From NCBI GenBank assembly GCA_018335795.1, contig JAGXRP010000047.1:1-64000 (forward strand): DNA of 64,000 nucleotides. Reading direction: 5' to 3'. The position numbers and the translations under genes were made by a program. The notes under the pieces are model-generated. The model was not told where the DNA came from, did not search any database, and saw only the letters and a program-made list of their open reading frames with translations. The stretch is from Desulfobulbaceae bacterium. Its GTDB lineage: Bacteria; Bacteroidota; Ignavibacteria; Kapaibacteriales; UBA2268. Below are positions 1-10,600 of this stretch, in pieces (position 1 is the stretch's first letter; each line of letters opens with the position of its first letter).

Positions 1-475
1 TTTCATCCATGAAGCGGAAAAAGACTTTATTATAGCCACCATTCAAACTATCTAATGAGGCGTTCAAATCGGATAATGTGATTGTATCACCTTTGGTGAA
101 ATCAACTTTTACACCATTGCCTACTCCCGGATCACTATTGAAGAAATATTCACCCTTCACTAATGGAGCTGATTCTTGATTTTCTCCAGCACCTGCAAGA
201 TTTCCCTTAAAGAATAATCTTTGCTGATTGTAGGACCATAAGCCGTTTTCATCCATGAAGCGGAAGAAAATTTTATGGTATCCATTTTCCAAAGCGGAAA
301 TATCAACTTCGATATTAAGTAGTTCAACTGTATCTTGGTCTGCGAAATCAATTGCAATTCCATTTCCGATACCGGGGTCACTGTCGAAAAAGTACTCCCC
401 CTTTACCAATTTTTGCGAAAAGACTTCAAATTGAATCAGTAAAAGAAGAATAAAAATGTATTTTAACAATTTCAT
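1..475 (-). CDS. Exported tandem-repeat surface protein, C-terminus beyond window edge
   Basis: The reading frame is open from an ATG at 475 to the left edge, so only about the first 158 residues are seen. Residues 1-20 form a clear signal peptide (MKLLKYIFILLLLIQFEVFS) followed by Q-K. Two imperfect copies of a roughly 85-residue module follow. Each begins with a motif of the form VKGEYFF(D/N)SDPG(I/V)GNG and each contains KxFFRFMDE near its end. This motif is common in exported proteins of the FCB group; its function is not known to me. A GAGGAA ribosome-binding site precedes the ATG, and the start lies 10 bases after the upstream beta-helix gene, so it is the last visible gene of a four-gene operon. 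A T9SS tail may exist outside the window. Confidence 0.8.
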   Translation of the reverse strand, partial: MKLLKYIFILLLLIQFEVFSQKLVKGEYFFDSDPGIGNGIAIDFADQDTVELLNIEVDISALENGYHKIFFRFMDENGLWSYNQQRLFFKGNLAGAGENQESAPLVKGEYFFNSDPGVGNGVKVDFTKGDTITLSDLNASLDSLNGGYNKVFFRFMDE

Positions 476-485
476 AATATTTTCC

Positions 486-1568
486 TCATCTTGCTTTATT
501 CCCTTTTACATTGAAGCGAAGGGTACCGTCGGTACCAACAATTGGGTTTACTAAATTAAAACTTTCTATCTCAGGTAATCTTGGTCTGCCTGAGTAATCA
601 TAAGTTCCATCTGCATTTCGGGGCCAAGGATATAGACCACCGCTTATACCAATATCAGTACTATCAGCCCCGGCATTTCTTGCTGGTGAATCATCTGCAA
701 GACGAAGGTCAATGTTTTGTTCAACAACTCTATGAACACTATTCCATCCATCTAAAGCATTTGAGCCACGGTACTTTGGGTCTTGATTAATAATGTTGTT
801 TGCACCATTATTATTACTATAAGGTAGTGTATTTTGCCTTGAATTAAAGGTTAAATTATTATTAAATGAACTATATTCAGCTTGGATAGGTGAACCTTTG
901 GAAAAAATATTATTTTGGAATATTGTATATTTAGTTGAACCGTAACCACCTTGAAAAATTAACGAACCAAGCCAATATGGAGGATTTGAAGAATAAGTGT
1001 CAATAAAGAATATATTATTTAATACAAACATATTCGAACCCCTTGGATTATAAAGTCTATTAATGATATTATTTGAAACGATTATATTTTCGACATAATA
1101 ATTTTTATCAAAAATCTGAATATTTTCACAAATTGAATTGTATATCAAGCAAGCATCTACCCTCTGCAAATCAATAGTCCCCATATACAAATTTTTTAAA
1201 ATAATTCCCTTCACTAAAAGAGCCGGAGAAACTCTTCCAATACTGACTGAACCATACATCCCTTCAATAGTTACTGAATCGGCTAAAATAGTATAACTAC
1301 AATTTGTGCTTTCTCTTCCACTTATCCATACACCCCAATATCCTGCTCCGATTATATGTAATTTTTTTGTTACATTAACATTGCCATAACTATTTGGACT
1401 ATTATAAACAAATATAGTATCACCCGCTGCTGCACTATCTATAGCAGTTTGAACACTGCCAAACTGAGCAGGCATATTTGGATTATTGCTCACTGTCCAT
1501 TGGGCTGAATATGATTTCAATATTCCAATGAACATAATAACAATAACTAGAAATAGACATTTCCTCAT
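486..1568 (-). CDS. Exported right-handed beta-helix (choice-of-anchor-Q type) protein
   Basis: A 360-residue protein with a signal peptide (residues 1-21, hydrophobic core LVIVIMFIGIL) ending before AQWTVSNNP. The body has the irregular N-rich, V/I-rich strand pattern of pectin-lyase-like beta-helices, starting with an FGSVQTAIDSAAAGDTIFV motif. Near the C-terminus SPARNAGADSTDIG matches the Q-anchor style seen in exported FCB proteins, and the protein ends NPIVGTDGTLRFNVKG. No catalytic residues of a polysaccharide lyase can be assigned. It is a paralogue of the gene at 4297-5337, with the same order of motifs and an almost identical tail. An AAGGAG site precedes the ATG. It is likely an extracellular surface or adhesive protein; the function is inferred from fold only. 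Confidence 0.8.
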   Translation of the reverse strand: MRKCLFLVIVIMFIGILKSYSAQWTVSNNPNMPAQFGSVQTAIDSAAAGDTIFVYNSPNSYGNVNVTKKLHIIGAGYWGVWISGRESTNCSYTILADSVTIEGMYGSVSIGRVSPALLVKGIILKNLYMGTIDLQRVDACLIYNSICENIQIFDKNYYVENIIVSNNIINRLYNPRGSNMFVLNNIFFIDTYSSNPPYWLGSLIFQGGYGSTKYTIFQNNIFSKGSPIQAEYSSFNNNLTFNSRQNTLPYSNNNGANNIINQDPKYRGSNALDGWNSVHRVVEQNIDLRLADDSPARNAGADSTDIGISGGLYPWPRNADGTYDYSGRPRLPEIESFNLVNPIVGTDGTLRFNVKGNKAR

Positions 1569-1580
1569 ATTCCCAACTCC

Positions 1581-4265
1581 TTAATTAATGATAAAGAAAA
1601 TATAATATTCGTTTTTGTATTTTACAAAGTAAATACCGTTGATAAAATTCTGTAAATTTACTATTTGATTATTACTTTGAATTAACTCCGATTGAATCAT
1701 ATTACCACGCAAATCATAAATATGTAATTCATTATAAAAATCTGAATCGTCTTTAATCACAAGGTATTTTTCTGACTGGTTGAAAGAAATATATCTTGAG
1801 TTATTAATTTCGTTCACGTTAGTACTTTCGAATTTGGTTCTGAAGCTACCAACTTCGCTCCATGCGCTCGAGTCTTTATCGCCAATTGCTAAAACTCTCC
1901 AATAATATAATTTATTATCTTCTAATTTATCAAAAATATCGTAATTATCATTGACTAAACTATTCAGAACATTTTGAGAAAAATTTATATTCGTTGATAT
2001 TTGCAACTGGTAGGTATCAATATAAGGAACTGAAGTCCAACGAAGTTCAACATTAGGGTTAGTAACTTCTGTATTTACCGAAGGACTTACTAATTCAGGT
2101 ACCGGTATTTTAGTATTGAACGACCATGTATTACTCCATGGACTTACCTCGTCCCATGAAAGCACCCGAGCTCTCCAATAGTACTTCTTTTGCAAGTCGA
2201 ATTTATCGTATGTTATATTATTAGTTGTAGAAATCCTGCTTAAAAGCAAATCTTCAAAACCTGAGTCAGCGCTTATTTGAAATTCGTGATAGACATTATC
2301 ATTAGTTCGAGCTTCGAGCATAGCTTGACTATCAATTTTTTTGGCGTTATTAAGGGGAGCCAGAAGATTGGGTTCTGTAATGCCGGCTTTAACTTTCAAA
2401 TTGTATTTCAACAGCCCATTTGAGTTTGATGCTCTTCCCAAAAGGAAAGTGTTATCTTTAAAAAGCTTCACGTAATCAGATTGTGGTGCTTCTGCCAATT
2501 TATTCCATGTTCTTCCATAATCTGTTGTATAGAGAAGTAACGAATTTGTACTACGGTCAAAATTACTATCATCACCAACAATGATACCAAAATCACCGAC
2601 AAAAGATGATGACTTTAAGTTTATACCATACTTGCTTAAATCCGATTTTCGCCATGAGAGACCTCCATTATTTGATGAATAAAAGGCATCATCAGCTAAA
2701 ATTCTTCCATTGTTTATATCATCAAATTCAATTGATACAAAGTACTTTTTATAATTTGGGTCAATATTTCTGTTGTCCCAAGATGTACCACCATTGGTTG
2801 TAAAGAAAACTTTACCGGCAAAGTCAAGAACCCATCCATAATTTTCATTCACAAAACTAACATCAGTAAATTGATTTTTTGTAGGCAGCTCTCGTGAGTT
2901 CCACTTCTTACCTCCATCCGTTGTATTAATCAAAGTTCCAAGACTACCGACAATCCAACCATGTGTAGAATTTATGAATTGTATTTTTTTCAAAATTGGC
3001 GAAAAAACATTTTTGAATTCGTTGTTCATCGTCCATGAAGCACCCCCATTTGAAGAGAAACCTAACTCGTTACTCCAATTAAAAGCCCATATATTGTTCT
3101 CATCGAAAGCATGCAAGCTTTTAAAATCACCTCCAAATGTTCTAGGGTAAAAATCAGTTTTTGAACTTCGTTGAGTCCAGCTTTCACCACCATTAGTAGT
3201 ACTATAAAGCAAATTATCCCAGGATATTAAGAAGCCGAGATTATCACTAAACATCTTCATATGCTGTACGCCGGGAATTATTTCATTGATTACTTTAACC
3301 CAGCTTTTGCCACCATCTGAAGTTGTATTTAAATTGTCGTCAATAGCATAACCGTTGGCATTGTTTCTAAAGGCAATTTTTCTTATATCACCATTATACG
3401 TATTTGAAATTTTAAGAGTATCCCAATTTTTGCCTCCGTCGTAAGAGCTGAACCAATCATCGTAAGTTTTGACATATATATGATTGTTACTGACAGAATA
3501 AAAGTCATACAATCTTGCTGGTGATTCTATTTCTGTCCAATTAATTCCGCCATCAGATGTGTTATAGAGTTTTCGATCTCTGATACACCAACCATTCTTA
3601 TCGTCATTGAAATGTAATATTTCAAACCATCTAAGCTTGTCGTTTAATATCTGCCAAGTTAATCCTCCGTCATATGTTCGATATATAGCATACCATGATG
3701 CAATCCAACCATTTAGTGAGTCCAAAAAGTAAATATCAAGTACGTCTGCATATTCATCAGAATCAGGTAAAATACTTTGTAAATCAATTTTTTCCCAAGT
3801 TGATCCTGCATTTTCGGTTTTTAATAATATATTCCACTCCTGGTCTTGCTTATTTTCAGCTATTATCCATCCGGTATTGCTGTTTGTGAATAATATTTTA
3901 TGAATGATATAATCCGGATACACATCTACAAAATACCAACGATTACCACCATCAATACTTCGATAAATTTTATTATCATCTGTAACTAAAAACCCGATTT
4001 CGTTGTTTATAAAATATACTTTATTAAAGTTCTTAAATTCTTTGTCATTTAACATTATCCAATTCTTGCCATCATCTGGTGATTTCATAAGCAAGCCGGA
4101 ATTCCCCGCGATAAAAATCTCCGATTCATTAAAAGCAATATCATTTATTACTCCACCATGTGGTTTTGGGAACAACCATTCGAAAGTTGTTTCGTATTCT
4201 TGACTTAATACGATATGAAAATTTGCTATAAACAATAGCATCAGAGTTAATGTTGTTGATTTCAT
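1581..4265 (-). CDS. T9SS-exported BNR/sortilin-like repeat protein with FN3 domains
   Basis: An 894-residue protein with a signal peptide (residues 1-21, ending VLSQ). About residues 25-600 consist of repeated blades carrying (T/S)xDGGxxW motifs, for example TTSDGGKSW and TTNGGTSWDN, as in the HCF136/YCF48 and sortilin-type beta-propellers. Two fibronectin-III-like modules follow (about 640-830), each with a YYWRxxAxxxxxxSxWSxxxSF pattern. The last roughly 75 residues are a T9SS sorting domain: a beta-rich segment with YDLRGNMI, then FINGIYFVKY and a short tail. T9SS cargo is carried through the outer membrane and then released or anchored. An AGGAG site precedes the ATG. Flanking paralogous beta-helix genes share its transcription unit. 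Confidence 0.9.
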   Translation of the reverse strand: MKSTTLTLMLLFIANFHIVLSQEYETTFEWLFPKPHGGVINDIAFNESEIFIAGNSGLLMKSPDDGKNWIMLNDKEFKNFNKVYFINNEIGFLVTDDNKIYRSIDGGNRWYFVDVYPDYIIHKILFTNSNTGWIIAENKQDQEWNILLKTENAGSTWEKIDLQSILPDSDEYADVLDIYFLDSLNGWIASWYAIYRTYDGGLTWQILNDKLRWFEILHFNDDKNGWCIRDRKLYNTSDGGINWTEIESPARLYDFYSVSNNHIYVKTYDDWFSSYDGGKNWDTLKISNTYNGDIRKIAFRNNANGYAIDDNLNTTSDGGKSWVKVINEIIPGVQHMKMFSDNLGFLISWDNLLYSTTNGGESWTQRSSKTDFYPRTFGGDFKSLHAFDENNIWAFNWSNELGFSSNGGASWTMNNEFKNVFSPILKKIQFINSTHGWIVGSLGTLINTTDGGKKWNSRELPTKNQFTDVSFVNENYGWVLDFAGKVFFTTNGGTSWDNRNIDPNYKKYFVSIEFDDINNGRILADDAFYSSNNGGLSWRKSDLSKYGINLKSSSFVGDFGIIVGDDSNFDRSTNSLLLYTTDYGRTWNKLAEAPQSDYVKLFKDNTFLLGRASNSNGLLKYNLKVKAGITEPNLLAPLNNAKKIDSQAMLEARTNDNVYHEFQISADSGFEDLLLSRISTTNNITYDKFDLQKKYYWRARVLSWDEVSPWSNTWSFNTKIPVPELVSPSVNTEVTNPNVELRWTSVPYIDTYQLQISTNINFSQNVLNSLVNDNYDIFDKLEDNKLYYWRVLAIGDKDSSAWSEVGSFRTKFESTNVNEINNSRYISFNQSEKYLVIKDDSDFYNELHIYDLRGNMIQSELIQSNNQIVNLQNFINGIYFVKYKNEYYIFFIIN

Positions 4266-4296
4266 AGAAAAATCTCCTATATAATATAAAAAATGA

Positions 4297-5337
4297 TTAT
4301 TTACTTTTTGTGCCTTTTACATTAAAGCGTAGTGTACCTTCGGTACCAACAACAGTGTTTTTTAATTGAAAATACTCAATATTTGGTATTCTTGGAGCAC
4401 CGGTATAGTCAAGTGTTCCATTAGCATTTCTGGGCCAAGGGAATAAACCACCTGTAACTCCTATATCTGTGGAGTCAGTGCCTGCGTTTATTGCCGGAGA
4501 ATCGTTAGCAAGACGGTAGTCAAAATTATTATTGATTATTTCATGAACACTAAGACTGTAGGTAATGTTCCCTATAAACTTTGGATCTTGATTAGCAATA
4601 TTTCCGGTACCATTATTATTACCATAAGGCAAGGTATTCTGAGCAGTGTTAAATGTCAGGTTGTTATTGATCGAGGAAAACTCTAATAGAGATGGAGTAC
4701 CGTTAACAAATATATTATTTTCAATAGTTATCGCTTTTGTTGAAACACAAATACTATTACTAAAAACACTTCTTGTACTACCACATGTAGAATTTCTTGG
4801 GAAATTATTGTTTGTTACTAATATATGTGCCTTATCAGTACCACTTATAAATTGTATAAAACAATTTGTAACAATAAAATCTTTAACCAACAATTGGGTA
4901 GTATTTATATCTGTACACATAGAATTATAAATAATCCCTTTTTCTACATTCACCAAATTGATACCCCCAAGAATATTAGATAAAGTTAAATATTTAACTT
5001 TTATAGTACCTGATCCGGCAGTAATAGATGCATCGAAACCACTAATATTAACATTATCAGCGTTAATTATAAATTGAACAGAACTTTTTTTAGAGGGGTG
5101 ATAACCTGCTCCAATTAAAGTTAATCCCTTGTCAATTGTAATTGTTCCATGATGATTAGGGCTATGATAAACATAGATAGTGTCTCCATCAGCAGCTGAG
5201 TTTATTGCAGATTGCAAACTTGTAAATTGAGCTATAAAGAGAGGATTATTGCTCACTGTCCATTGAGCAGCATTGACTCCAATTGCAGAAAACATTGTCA
5301 TAACAGACACAAATAGTAAACCACAGAACCTTTTCAT
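4297..5337 (-). CDS. Exported right-handed beta-helix protein, first gene of the surface operon
   Basis: A 346-residue paralogue of the protein at 486-1568. It has a signal peptide (residues 1-23, ending GVNA) and then AQWTVSNNP. The motif FTSLQSAINSAADGDTIYVY opens a beta-helix of short N-rich strands. The SPAINAGTDSTDIG segment and the tail NTVVGTEGTLRFNVKG are nearly the same as in the paralogue. An AAGGAG site lies 5-6 bases before the ATG. It is the promoter-proximal gene of the minus-strand cluster, and the 200-bp gap upstream holds only a terminator belonging to the next operon. Neither paralogue has a recognisable T9SS tail, so secretion may end at the periplasm or use the conserved tail instead. 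Confidence 0.8.
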   Translation of the reverse strand: MKRFCGLLFVSVMTMFSAIGVNAAQWTVSNNPLFIAQFTSLQSAINSAADGDTIYVYHSPNHHGTITIDKGLTLIGAGYHPSKKSSVQFIINADNVNISGFDASITAGSGTIKVKYLTLSNILGGINLVNVEKGIIYNSMCTDINTTQLLVKDFIVTNCFIQFISGTDKAHILVTNNNFPRNSTCGSTRSVFSNSICVSTKAITIENNIFVNGTPSLLEFSSINNNLTFNTAQNTLPYGNNNGTGNIANQDPKFIGNITYSLSVHEIINNNFDYRLANDSPAINAGTDSTDIGVTGGLFPWPRNANGTLDYTGAPRIPNIEYFQLKNTVVGTEGTLRFNVKGTKSK

Positions 5338-5477
5338 AAAACACTCCTTGATAATTTTAATGAATATTTCTCTTATAGTTACGCAAATCTAATAAGATTT
5401 TAAATGTTGTGCAAGTAAATATTTTGGTCACACTAAAAATACCAAATCTTACGTAGTGTAAATGAACATTTATTAAT

Positions 5478-5507
5478 AAAAAAAACACCACCCGATAGAG
5501 TGGTGTT
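5478..5507 (-). terminator. Rho-independent terminator of the helicase-methylase operon
   Basis: AACACCAC (5484-5491) and GTGGTGTT (5500-5507) form an 8-bp stem with an 8-base loop. On the minus strand the stem is followed directly by eight T. It lies about 40 bases after the stop of the RhuM-family gene and so closes that operon. The rest of the gap up to 5337 shows nothing further. Confidence 0.85.
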
Positions 5508-5546
5508 GTAAATTTTATTGTGTTATTTATTTGATTCCAAACTCAA

Positions 5547-6563
5547 CTACCTATCTTCCTTCCCCTCTATTCTTTTTATCTCCTTGTCAAAATCTGAAAC
5601 ATAGTTCTTATCTTGATTTATGCGATATTTTTCATATTCGGATTCTGCTTTGATTTTTGCTTCGAGGGCAGTGATTTTTCCTTTGTTTTCTAAAATTGGG
5701 TAATTTGATAACTCGAGAAATTGAACGAGAAATGTAATCCAATCTTGCATTTTCATCAATATGTTGCGGTCTGCTCTGTTTTCTGCCAAATCCAAAAATG
5801 CGGATACTATTCGGTTAAGTTCTCGGATATGCTGTTCGTTCAGGTAATTCTTTGCAATCGTTACATCTGATTTGAGAATTTTGTCTTGCGGTGCATTTTT
5901 CCAAGTCGTCAATCCCATAAATAATTTAGTTGCATCTGCATTTTTGTAGATTATTTCAGCGGCTGTTTCACCGGTTATTGCCCAATGAAGTTTGTTTTGA
6001 ACAGTTGCAAAAAAATCTTTTGTAATCGGTGCATCTTTGTCATAATCTACCGAAAGTGCATAAATATCGGTGATTTTCTGATAAAACCTGCGTTCACTGG
6101 CACGAATTTCCCGAATGCGTTCAAGCAATTCATCGAAGTAATCTTTCCCGAATTTCTTGCCTTGTTTCAACCTTTCGTCATCAAGAACGAAGCCTTTGAT
6201 TATATATTCTTTAAGAGTCTGAGTAGCCCATATCCTGAACTGGGTTGCATTATAGCTGTTTACCCTGTAGCCCACTGCAATAATCATATCCAAGTTGTAA
6301 AAATCAATTTCTTCTTTAACCTCGCCTCTAAACCCACGGTTCACGACTATTTCCATTTTGGAAACAGTCGTGGATTCTTGAAGTTCGCCTACTACAAAGA
6401 TATTTTTTATGTGTTTGCTGACAGCAGGCACACCGACACCAAACAGTTCAGCCATAGCTTTCTGGGTGAGCCAAAAGGTTTCGGCATTGTATATAACATC
6501 AACGCTTACTGTGCCTTCAGGTGTTCGGTAAATTATTATTTCAGAAGATGGATTTTTTTCCAT
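5547..6563 (-). CDS. RhuM-family (Virul_fac) protein
   Basis: A 338-residue protein of the RhuM family, named from a Salmonella pathogenicity-island gene whose biochemical role is unsettled. The N-terminus has the typical start (IIYRTPEGTVSVDV, then FWLTQKAMAELFGVGVPAVS, which looks like a helix-turn-helix). The centre carries the diagnostic block YNLDMIIAVGYRVNS and then FRIWATQTLKEYIIKGF. A C-terminal region of about 180 residues is alpha-helical and ends in a charged tail. The ATG lies 1 base after the stop of the nuclease gene upstream, with GAGGGG as ribosome-binding site. RhuM genes are often found as passengers in restriction-modification loci. Here it is the last gene of the operon. 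Roles in DNA binding or toxicity are inference only. Confidence 0.88.
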   Translation of the reverse strand: MEKNPSSEIIIYRTPEGTVSVDVIYNAETFWLTQKAMAELFGVGVPAVSKHIKNIFVVGELQESTTVSKMEIVVNRGFRGEVKEEIDFYNLDMIIAVGYRVNSYNATQFRIWATQTLKEYIIKGFVLDDERLKQGKKFGKDYFDELLERIREIRASERRFYQKITDIYALSVDYDKDAPITKDFFATVQNKLHWAITGETAAEIIYKNADATKLFMGLTTWKNAPQDKILKSDVTIAKNYLNEQHIRELNRIVSAFLDLAENRADRNILMKMQDWITFLVQFLELSNYPILENKGKITALEAKIKAESEYEKYRINQDKNYVSDFDKEIKRIEGKEDR

Positions 6564-6564
6564 T

Positions 6565-7623
6565 TTATTGATTCCCCTCTACTATCAAACTTCTTTTTGA
6601 ATTAATAATTGCTGATTGAAGTTTCTTTAATAATTTTTCTTTTTCCGGTAATACAGTTAAATATTCTGCAATATGAATACCTGATTTGTCCAATTCGAGT
6701 AATTCAATTTGCTCATTTTTCTTACCTGCACACATTATAATTCCAAGAGGTGAACCTTCACCTTCTTGTCGTTCATACTTATCCAACCATCGTAAATAGA
6801 GCTCCATTTGCCCTTTGTATGAAGATTTGAAATCGCCCATTTTCAATTCAATTGCTATTAATCGTCTGAGTTTCCTATTGTAAAATAACAAATCAATGTA
6901 GTAATCATCATTATCTATTATGATACGTTTCTGCCTTGCAATAAATGTGAAGCCGACTCCAAGCTCCAACAAAAAGAATTCTAATTCCCTTGCAATTGCA
7001 TCTTCAAGGTCTTTTTCCATATAATGGTCTTTTACACCTAAGAAATTGAGAATATAGGGGTCTTTTAATATCAGACTTGGTTCTATTACGCCGCTTTCAC
7101 GAATATTTTTGATTTCAATTTCTATTAATTCTTCAGGTTTTTTGGATATTGCAGTTCTTTCATAAAGCATTGAATCTATCCTGTTTCGCAATGTTCGGAC
7201 GCTCCAGCGTTCTATTCGGCACATTTCTATATAAAACTCCCTTTTCAATTGGTCTTTGATTGGAATTAAAGCAATAAAATGAGTCCAGCTTAATTGTCGT
7301 ATCAGTGATACGACAATTTGTTCCTCAGGAAAAAACTCATAAAATTGAACCATTCGTCTTAGATTTTTTTCTGAAAAGCTATTCCCATGTTCAGATTCCA
7401 ATTGTCGTGACAGTGAAACGACAATTTGCTTTCCGTAGTCGGCTCGCTCGCCTTGGAGTATTTCAGTATTGATACGTTTGCCGATTTTCCAATATAGCAA
7501 CGTCAAAGCGGAATTGACTAAAAGTGAAACATTGTTGCGTGATTCAGCTATCAAATCTCGTATTTCAGTTACAAGTTCTGTAGCTATCAAAGCTTCACCT
7601 TCTTTTGCTAATTTTTTTTTCAC
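6565..7623 (-). CDS. DUF1016 (YhcG-type) PDDEXK nuclease
   Basis: A 352-residue protein with an N-terminal DUF1016 helical region (about residues 10-155, including SEKNLRRMVQFYEFFP and LSWTHFIALI) and a C-terminal PDDEXK nuclease fold. The likely catalytic set is D244 (in YYIDLLFYN), E259 and K261 (in IAIELK), with Q272 after the core. The length is normal for the family. The start is GTG, overlapping the methylase stop as GTGA, with GAGGGG 5 bases upstream, so translation is probably coupled. The phrase QIVVSLxRQL occurs twice (about residues 66 and 102), a local duplication. Such nucleases often sit in restriction-modification loci; cleavage of phage or unmodified DNA is plausible but not shown. 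Confidence 0.9.
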   Translation of the reverse strand: MKKKLAKEGEALIATELVTEIRDLIAESRNNVSLLVNSALTLLYWKIGKRINTEILQGERADYGKQIVVSLSRQLESEHGNSFSEKNLRRMVQFYEFFPEEQIVVSLIRQLSWTHFIALIPIKDQLKREFYIEMCRIERWSVRTLRNRIDSMLYERTAISKKPEELIEIEIKNIRESGVIEPSLILKDPYILNFLGVKDHYMEKDLEDAIARELEFFLLELGVGFTFIARQKRIIIDNDDYYIDLLFYNRKLRRLIAIELKMGDFKSSYKGQMELYLRWLDKYERQEGEGSPLGIIMCAGKKNEQIELLELDKSGIHIAEYLTVLPEKEKLLKKLQSAIINSKRSLIVEGNQ

Positions 7624-10600
7624 TCTTTCCCCTCTATTATCCTTACTTCTTCAACTGCTTCCATGCAGAACATTGCTTGGCTGATGGGATGCTTGGGGTC
7701 GCTAAGTTCTTTGTAAACTTTGTCTATAATCGCAAGTTTTACTTCGTCGCTTTGCTCGTCTTTGAGTTCAGGTAGCTTAGTCAGATGCTTCAAGACCTCT
7801 GCTCCGGCGGCTTTTATTTCGTCGGGGAAGTAGAGTTCGTAAACCATGGCGTCAATGAGGCGCTCGAAGAAAGTGGAATCAAAATTTTGTTTTTTTGAGC
7901 AAAGGATAAATTGAATAATTAATTCATAAAGTTCTTGATTTTTTGATTTTTTTATCGGCAAATCCTTAATAAAAATTGCTTGATAACGATAAAATCCACC
8001 GGCTTGTGGGATTGTATTATTTTGATGGTAAAAGGTTAACAACTTAGAATTAAGTAAAGCTAGTAAAAATTTATATTTAATGTCTCTCACAGAAAGAATA
8101 ATATTATAAACAGTAGTACTTCCTAAGTAACCTTCAAAGTCATAAACAAAACTGTTTTTACTTGCATTGTCTAATGTCACTATCTTCTCAACCGCAAATC
8201 TTTCAATATTCCTTTGATTCCATAGCTCGAACCAAAGTTTATTTGAATTGTCAAAGTAACTTCTACCAGTTAGTTTACTTTTATTTTGTTTTAAGTATTC
8301 ATAAGCATTAGGATAATCCACTTTTAATTTCTGCTCTGGAATCACAATACCTTTTTTATCGTAAGGATATAATATATAATTTCCTGACCAATTTATTTTA
8401 TAAGGTGCGATATCCTTGCCTTTTAAAATTCGATACAATAATTTTCTTTCAATTTTATAATCATTAATAGTACTTTCATCAACAAGAAATACTTCATCTT
8501 TTCCAGAAGCAATCCCTTGAAAAATTCCTATACAAATTGACTCAAGAGAAATTGATGATTTTTTTATCTTTGTTAATAATGTAGCAAAAGAACTATTATT
8601 AAAAATCCATGATTCATTTGAAAGTATATCTGTATTTACATCAATAACATCTATGTATTCATTACTATTTGAACTTTGGAGCACCTCCATTCGATTAATA
8701 TTTGGTTCGACACTTTTAGGTTGCTTGATAATGAAATTATAGTTTGCTGGTATAGCATGTTTTTGAAAAATAAAAACACCAGTATAAGTAGTTGCATTTT
8801 CAAATATTTGAATATCAGAAAAATCAATTATTTGCTTAATTTTATAATTCTCAATGATAAATTTTCTTAATTCTTTTCCGTAGTCCCTTTGTAAAAATCT
8901 AGTAGGACATATATAGGTTAGTATCCCCAACTTAGTTAAAAATGAATGAGGATGTTCAATAAAGGGGACATATAAGTCATATTTTCCCTTAGTAGTTTTA
9001 AAGTTAACTAAAGTTTCTTTAATTTTCTTGTCAAGATTTTTAAATTCTACATACGGCGGATTTCCAATTACAATATCGAAACCTTCTCTAATGCCAAACA
9101 TCCATTCAGGCTCAAAGAAGTCTGCGGAGAAGTTTTGGTCGTAGGGATTCCAGTTGGCAATTTTCTTGGCGTTTTCATTATTATAGTATTTGCTTTCTTT
9201 CAAAATATTTGCAAGGTTTTCTCTTAGCTCCTTATCTTGATTGCGGTATTTTTCCTTTGTTTTCGGGGTTCGAGCTTCAAAATAGCTGTGTCGCACTTTT
9301 CTCAATTGCTCTTTGATTTTGTCAATTACAGGATACTCGAAAATGCTTTTCTGTTCTTTTTCTTTTTCGAGTCCGATTAATGTATTTGCGGCAACAAACT
9401 TAGTTTCGAGGTTAGGAAGTGGGCGAATCCCAAGATTTTCGTATTTCGGATTAGCTTTCTGCTCGACAATCAATGAAATAAAGAACCTAAGTTTGCTGAT
9501 TTGTGCAGCAATTGGCTGAATATCAACTCCATAAATGCAGTTTTCGATAAGGTAGAGCTTTCGACCATAGTCGAGTTCATTATTCTCAAAAGCTTCTTCG
9601 ATAGCATCAATAGCGGCGTCTCTTGCTTTTGCATCATCAATTTGGCTTGCTTTATCAAATTGCCTTTGCTTCCAAAGCTTATTTTTGGGGTCGAGTTTAT
9701 GGAGTATATGCACAAGTTTTTGTAAAATCCCCATCGGGAAAGCACCGGAACCACAAGCAGGGTCGAGTATTTTGATATTATCTATTGCATTGATTAAAGA
9801 ATCAACCTCTTCGGAATCAAACTGTATTGGCTCATCTGAATATGACAAGAGATTGCGTAGTTTTTGCTCAAGTCCCTGCTCATTCTCCAATGGAGAAGAG
9901 GAGTCGGTATAGTTCTCTCCTTCGGAGAATGTTTGTGTGAGGTAAGCAATCAAAGATTCATCAACCATATAGTTGACAATTTCACGTGGAGTATAGAATG
10001 AACCTGTTTGTTTTCGTGCTGTTGTTTGTGTTTCCGGATTGTAATTAGCCAAAAGATTCTCGAATACTTTACCCAATAGTTCAGGGTCGAGCGCGATTTC
10101 TTCTTCAATTGGAGTGTTTTCTGTAATTGTAAACTTATAGCTGTTTAGAATATCAATTATACCCCGGAATTTATACTTTTTGTTTTTAGTGCCGTAAACA
10201 TCATTTAAATCAATGTCTTTTTCATTATCACAAAAGAAAAATTCATTTGGGAGATAGATAGGATTGTCATCTCTATCTGAAAAACCGTCAATTCTGATTC
10301 GTTTGCTTTTACCATTTACCTCAATCTCTTTATCCAAACACTCAAATAAACCGCCATTCAAAAAAGGGACATTATCAAAATAAGAATGAAGTGTTTCATT
10401 TGGAGAGTGGAAATAATCCTCGTATCTGAACACGTTATGAATAAAATAATTACCGTCTCTATTGTTTGAGGATTTGGAGCGGAATTTTCGTGAACCCATT
10501 TCAGTATTCAATGTAGCAAAAAACATATTCTGCAAAATAGCTTTATAAAAAGTTGACTTGCTGTCATCAAGGTTTTTCAGGATTTTCAACAACTTCTTTT

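Noticed and set aside
160-381. A 73-codon minus-strand frame at the left edge
   Set aside because: It lies in another frame of the exported repeat protein at 1-475, whose signal peptide and repeats are clear.
5985-6605. A 206-codon plus-strand frame opposite the RhuM gene
   Set aside because: It is antisense to a recognisable family and has no ribosome-binding site; the length is a by-product of the codon use on the other strand.
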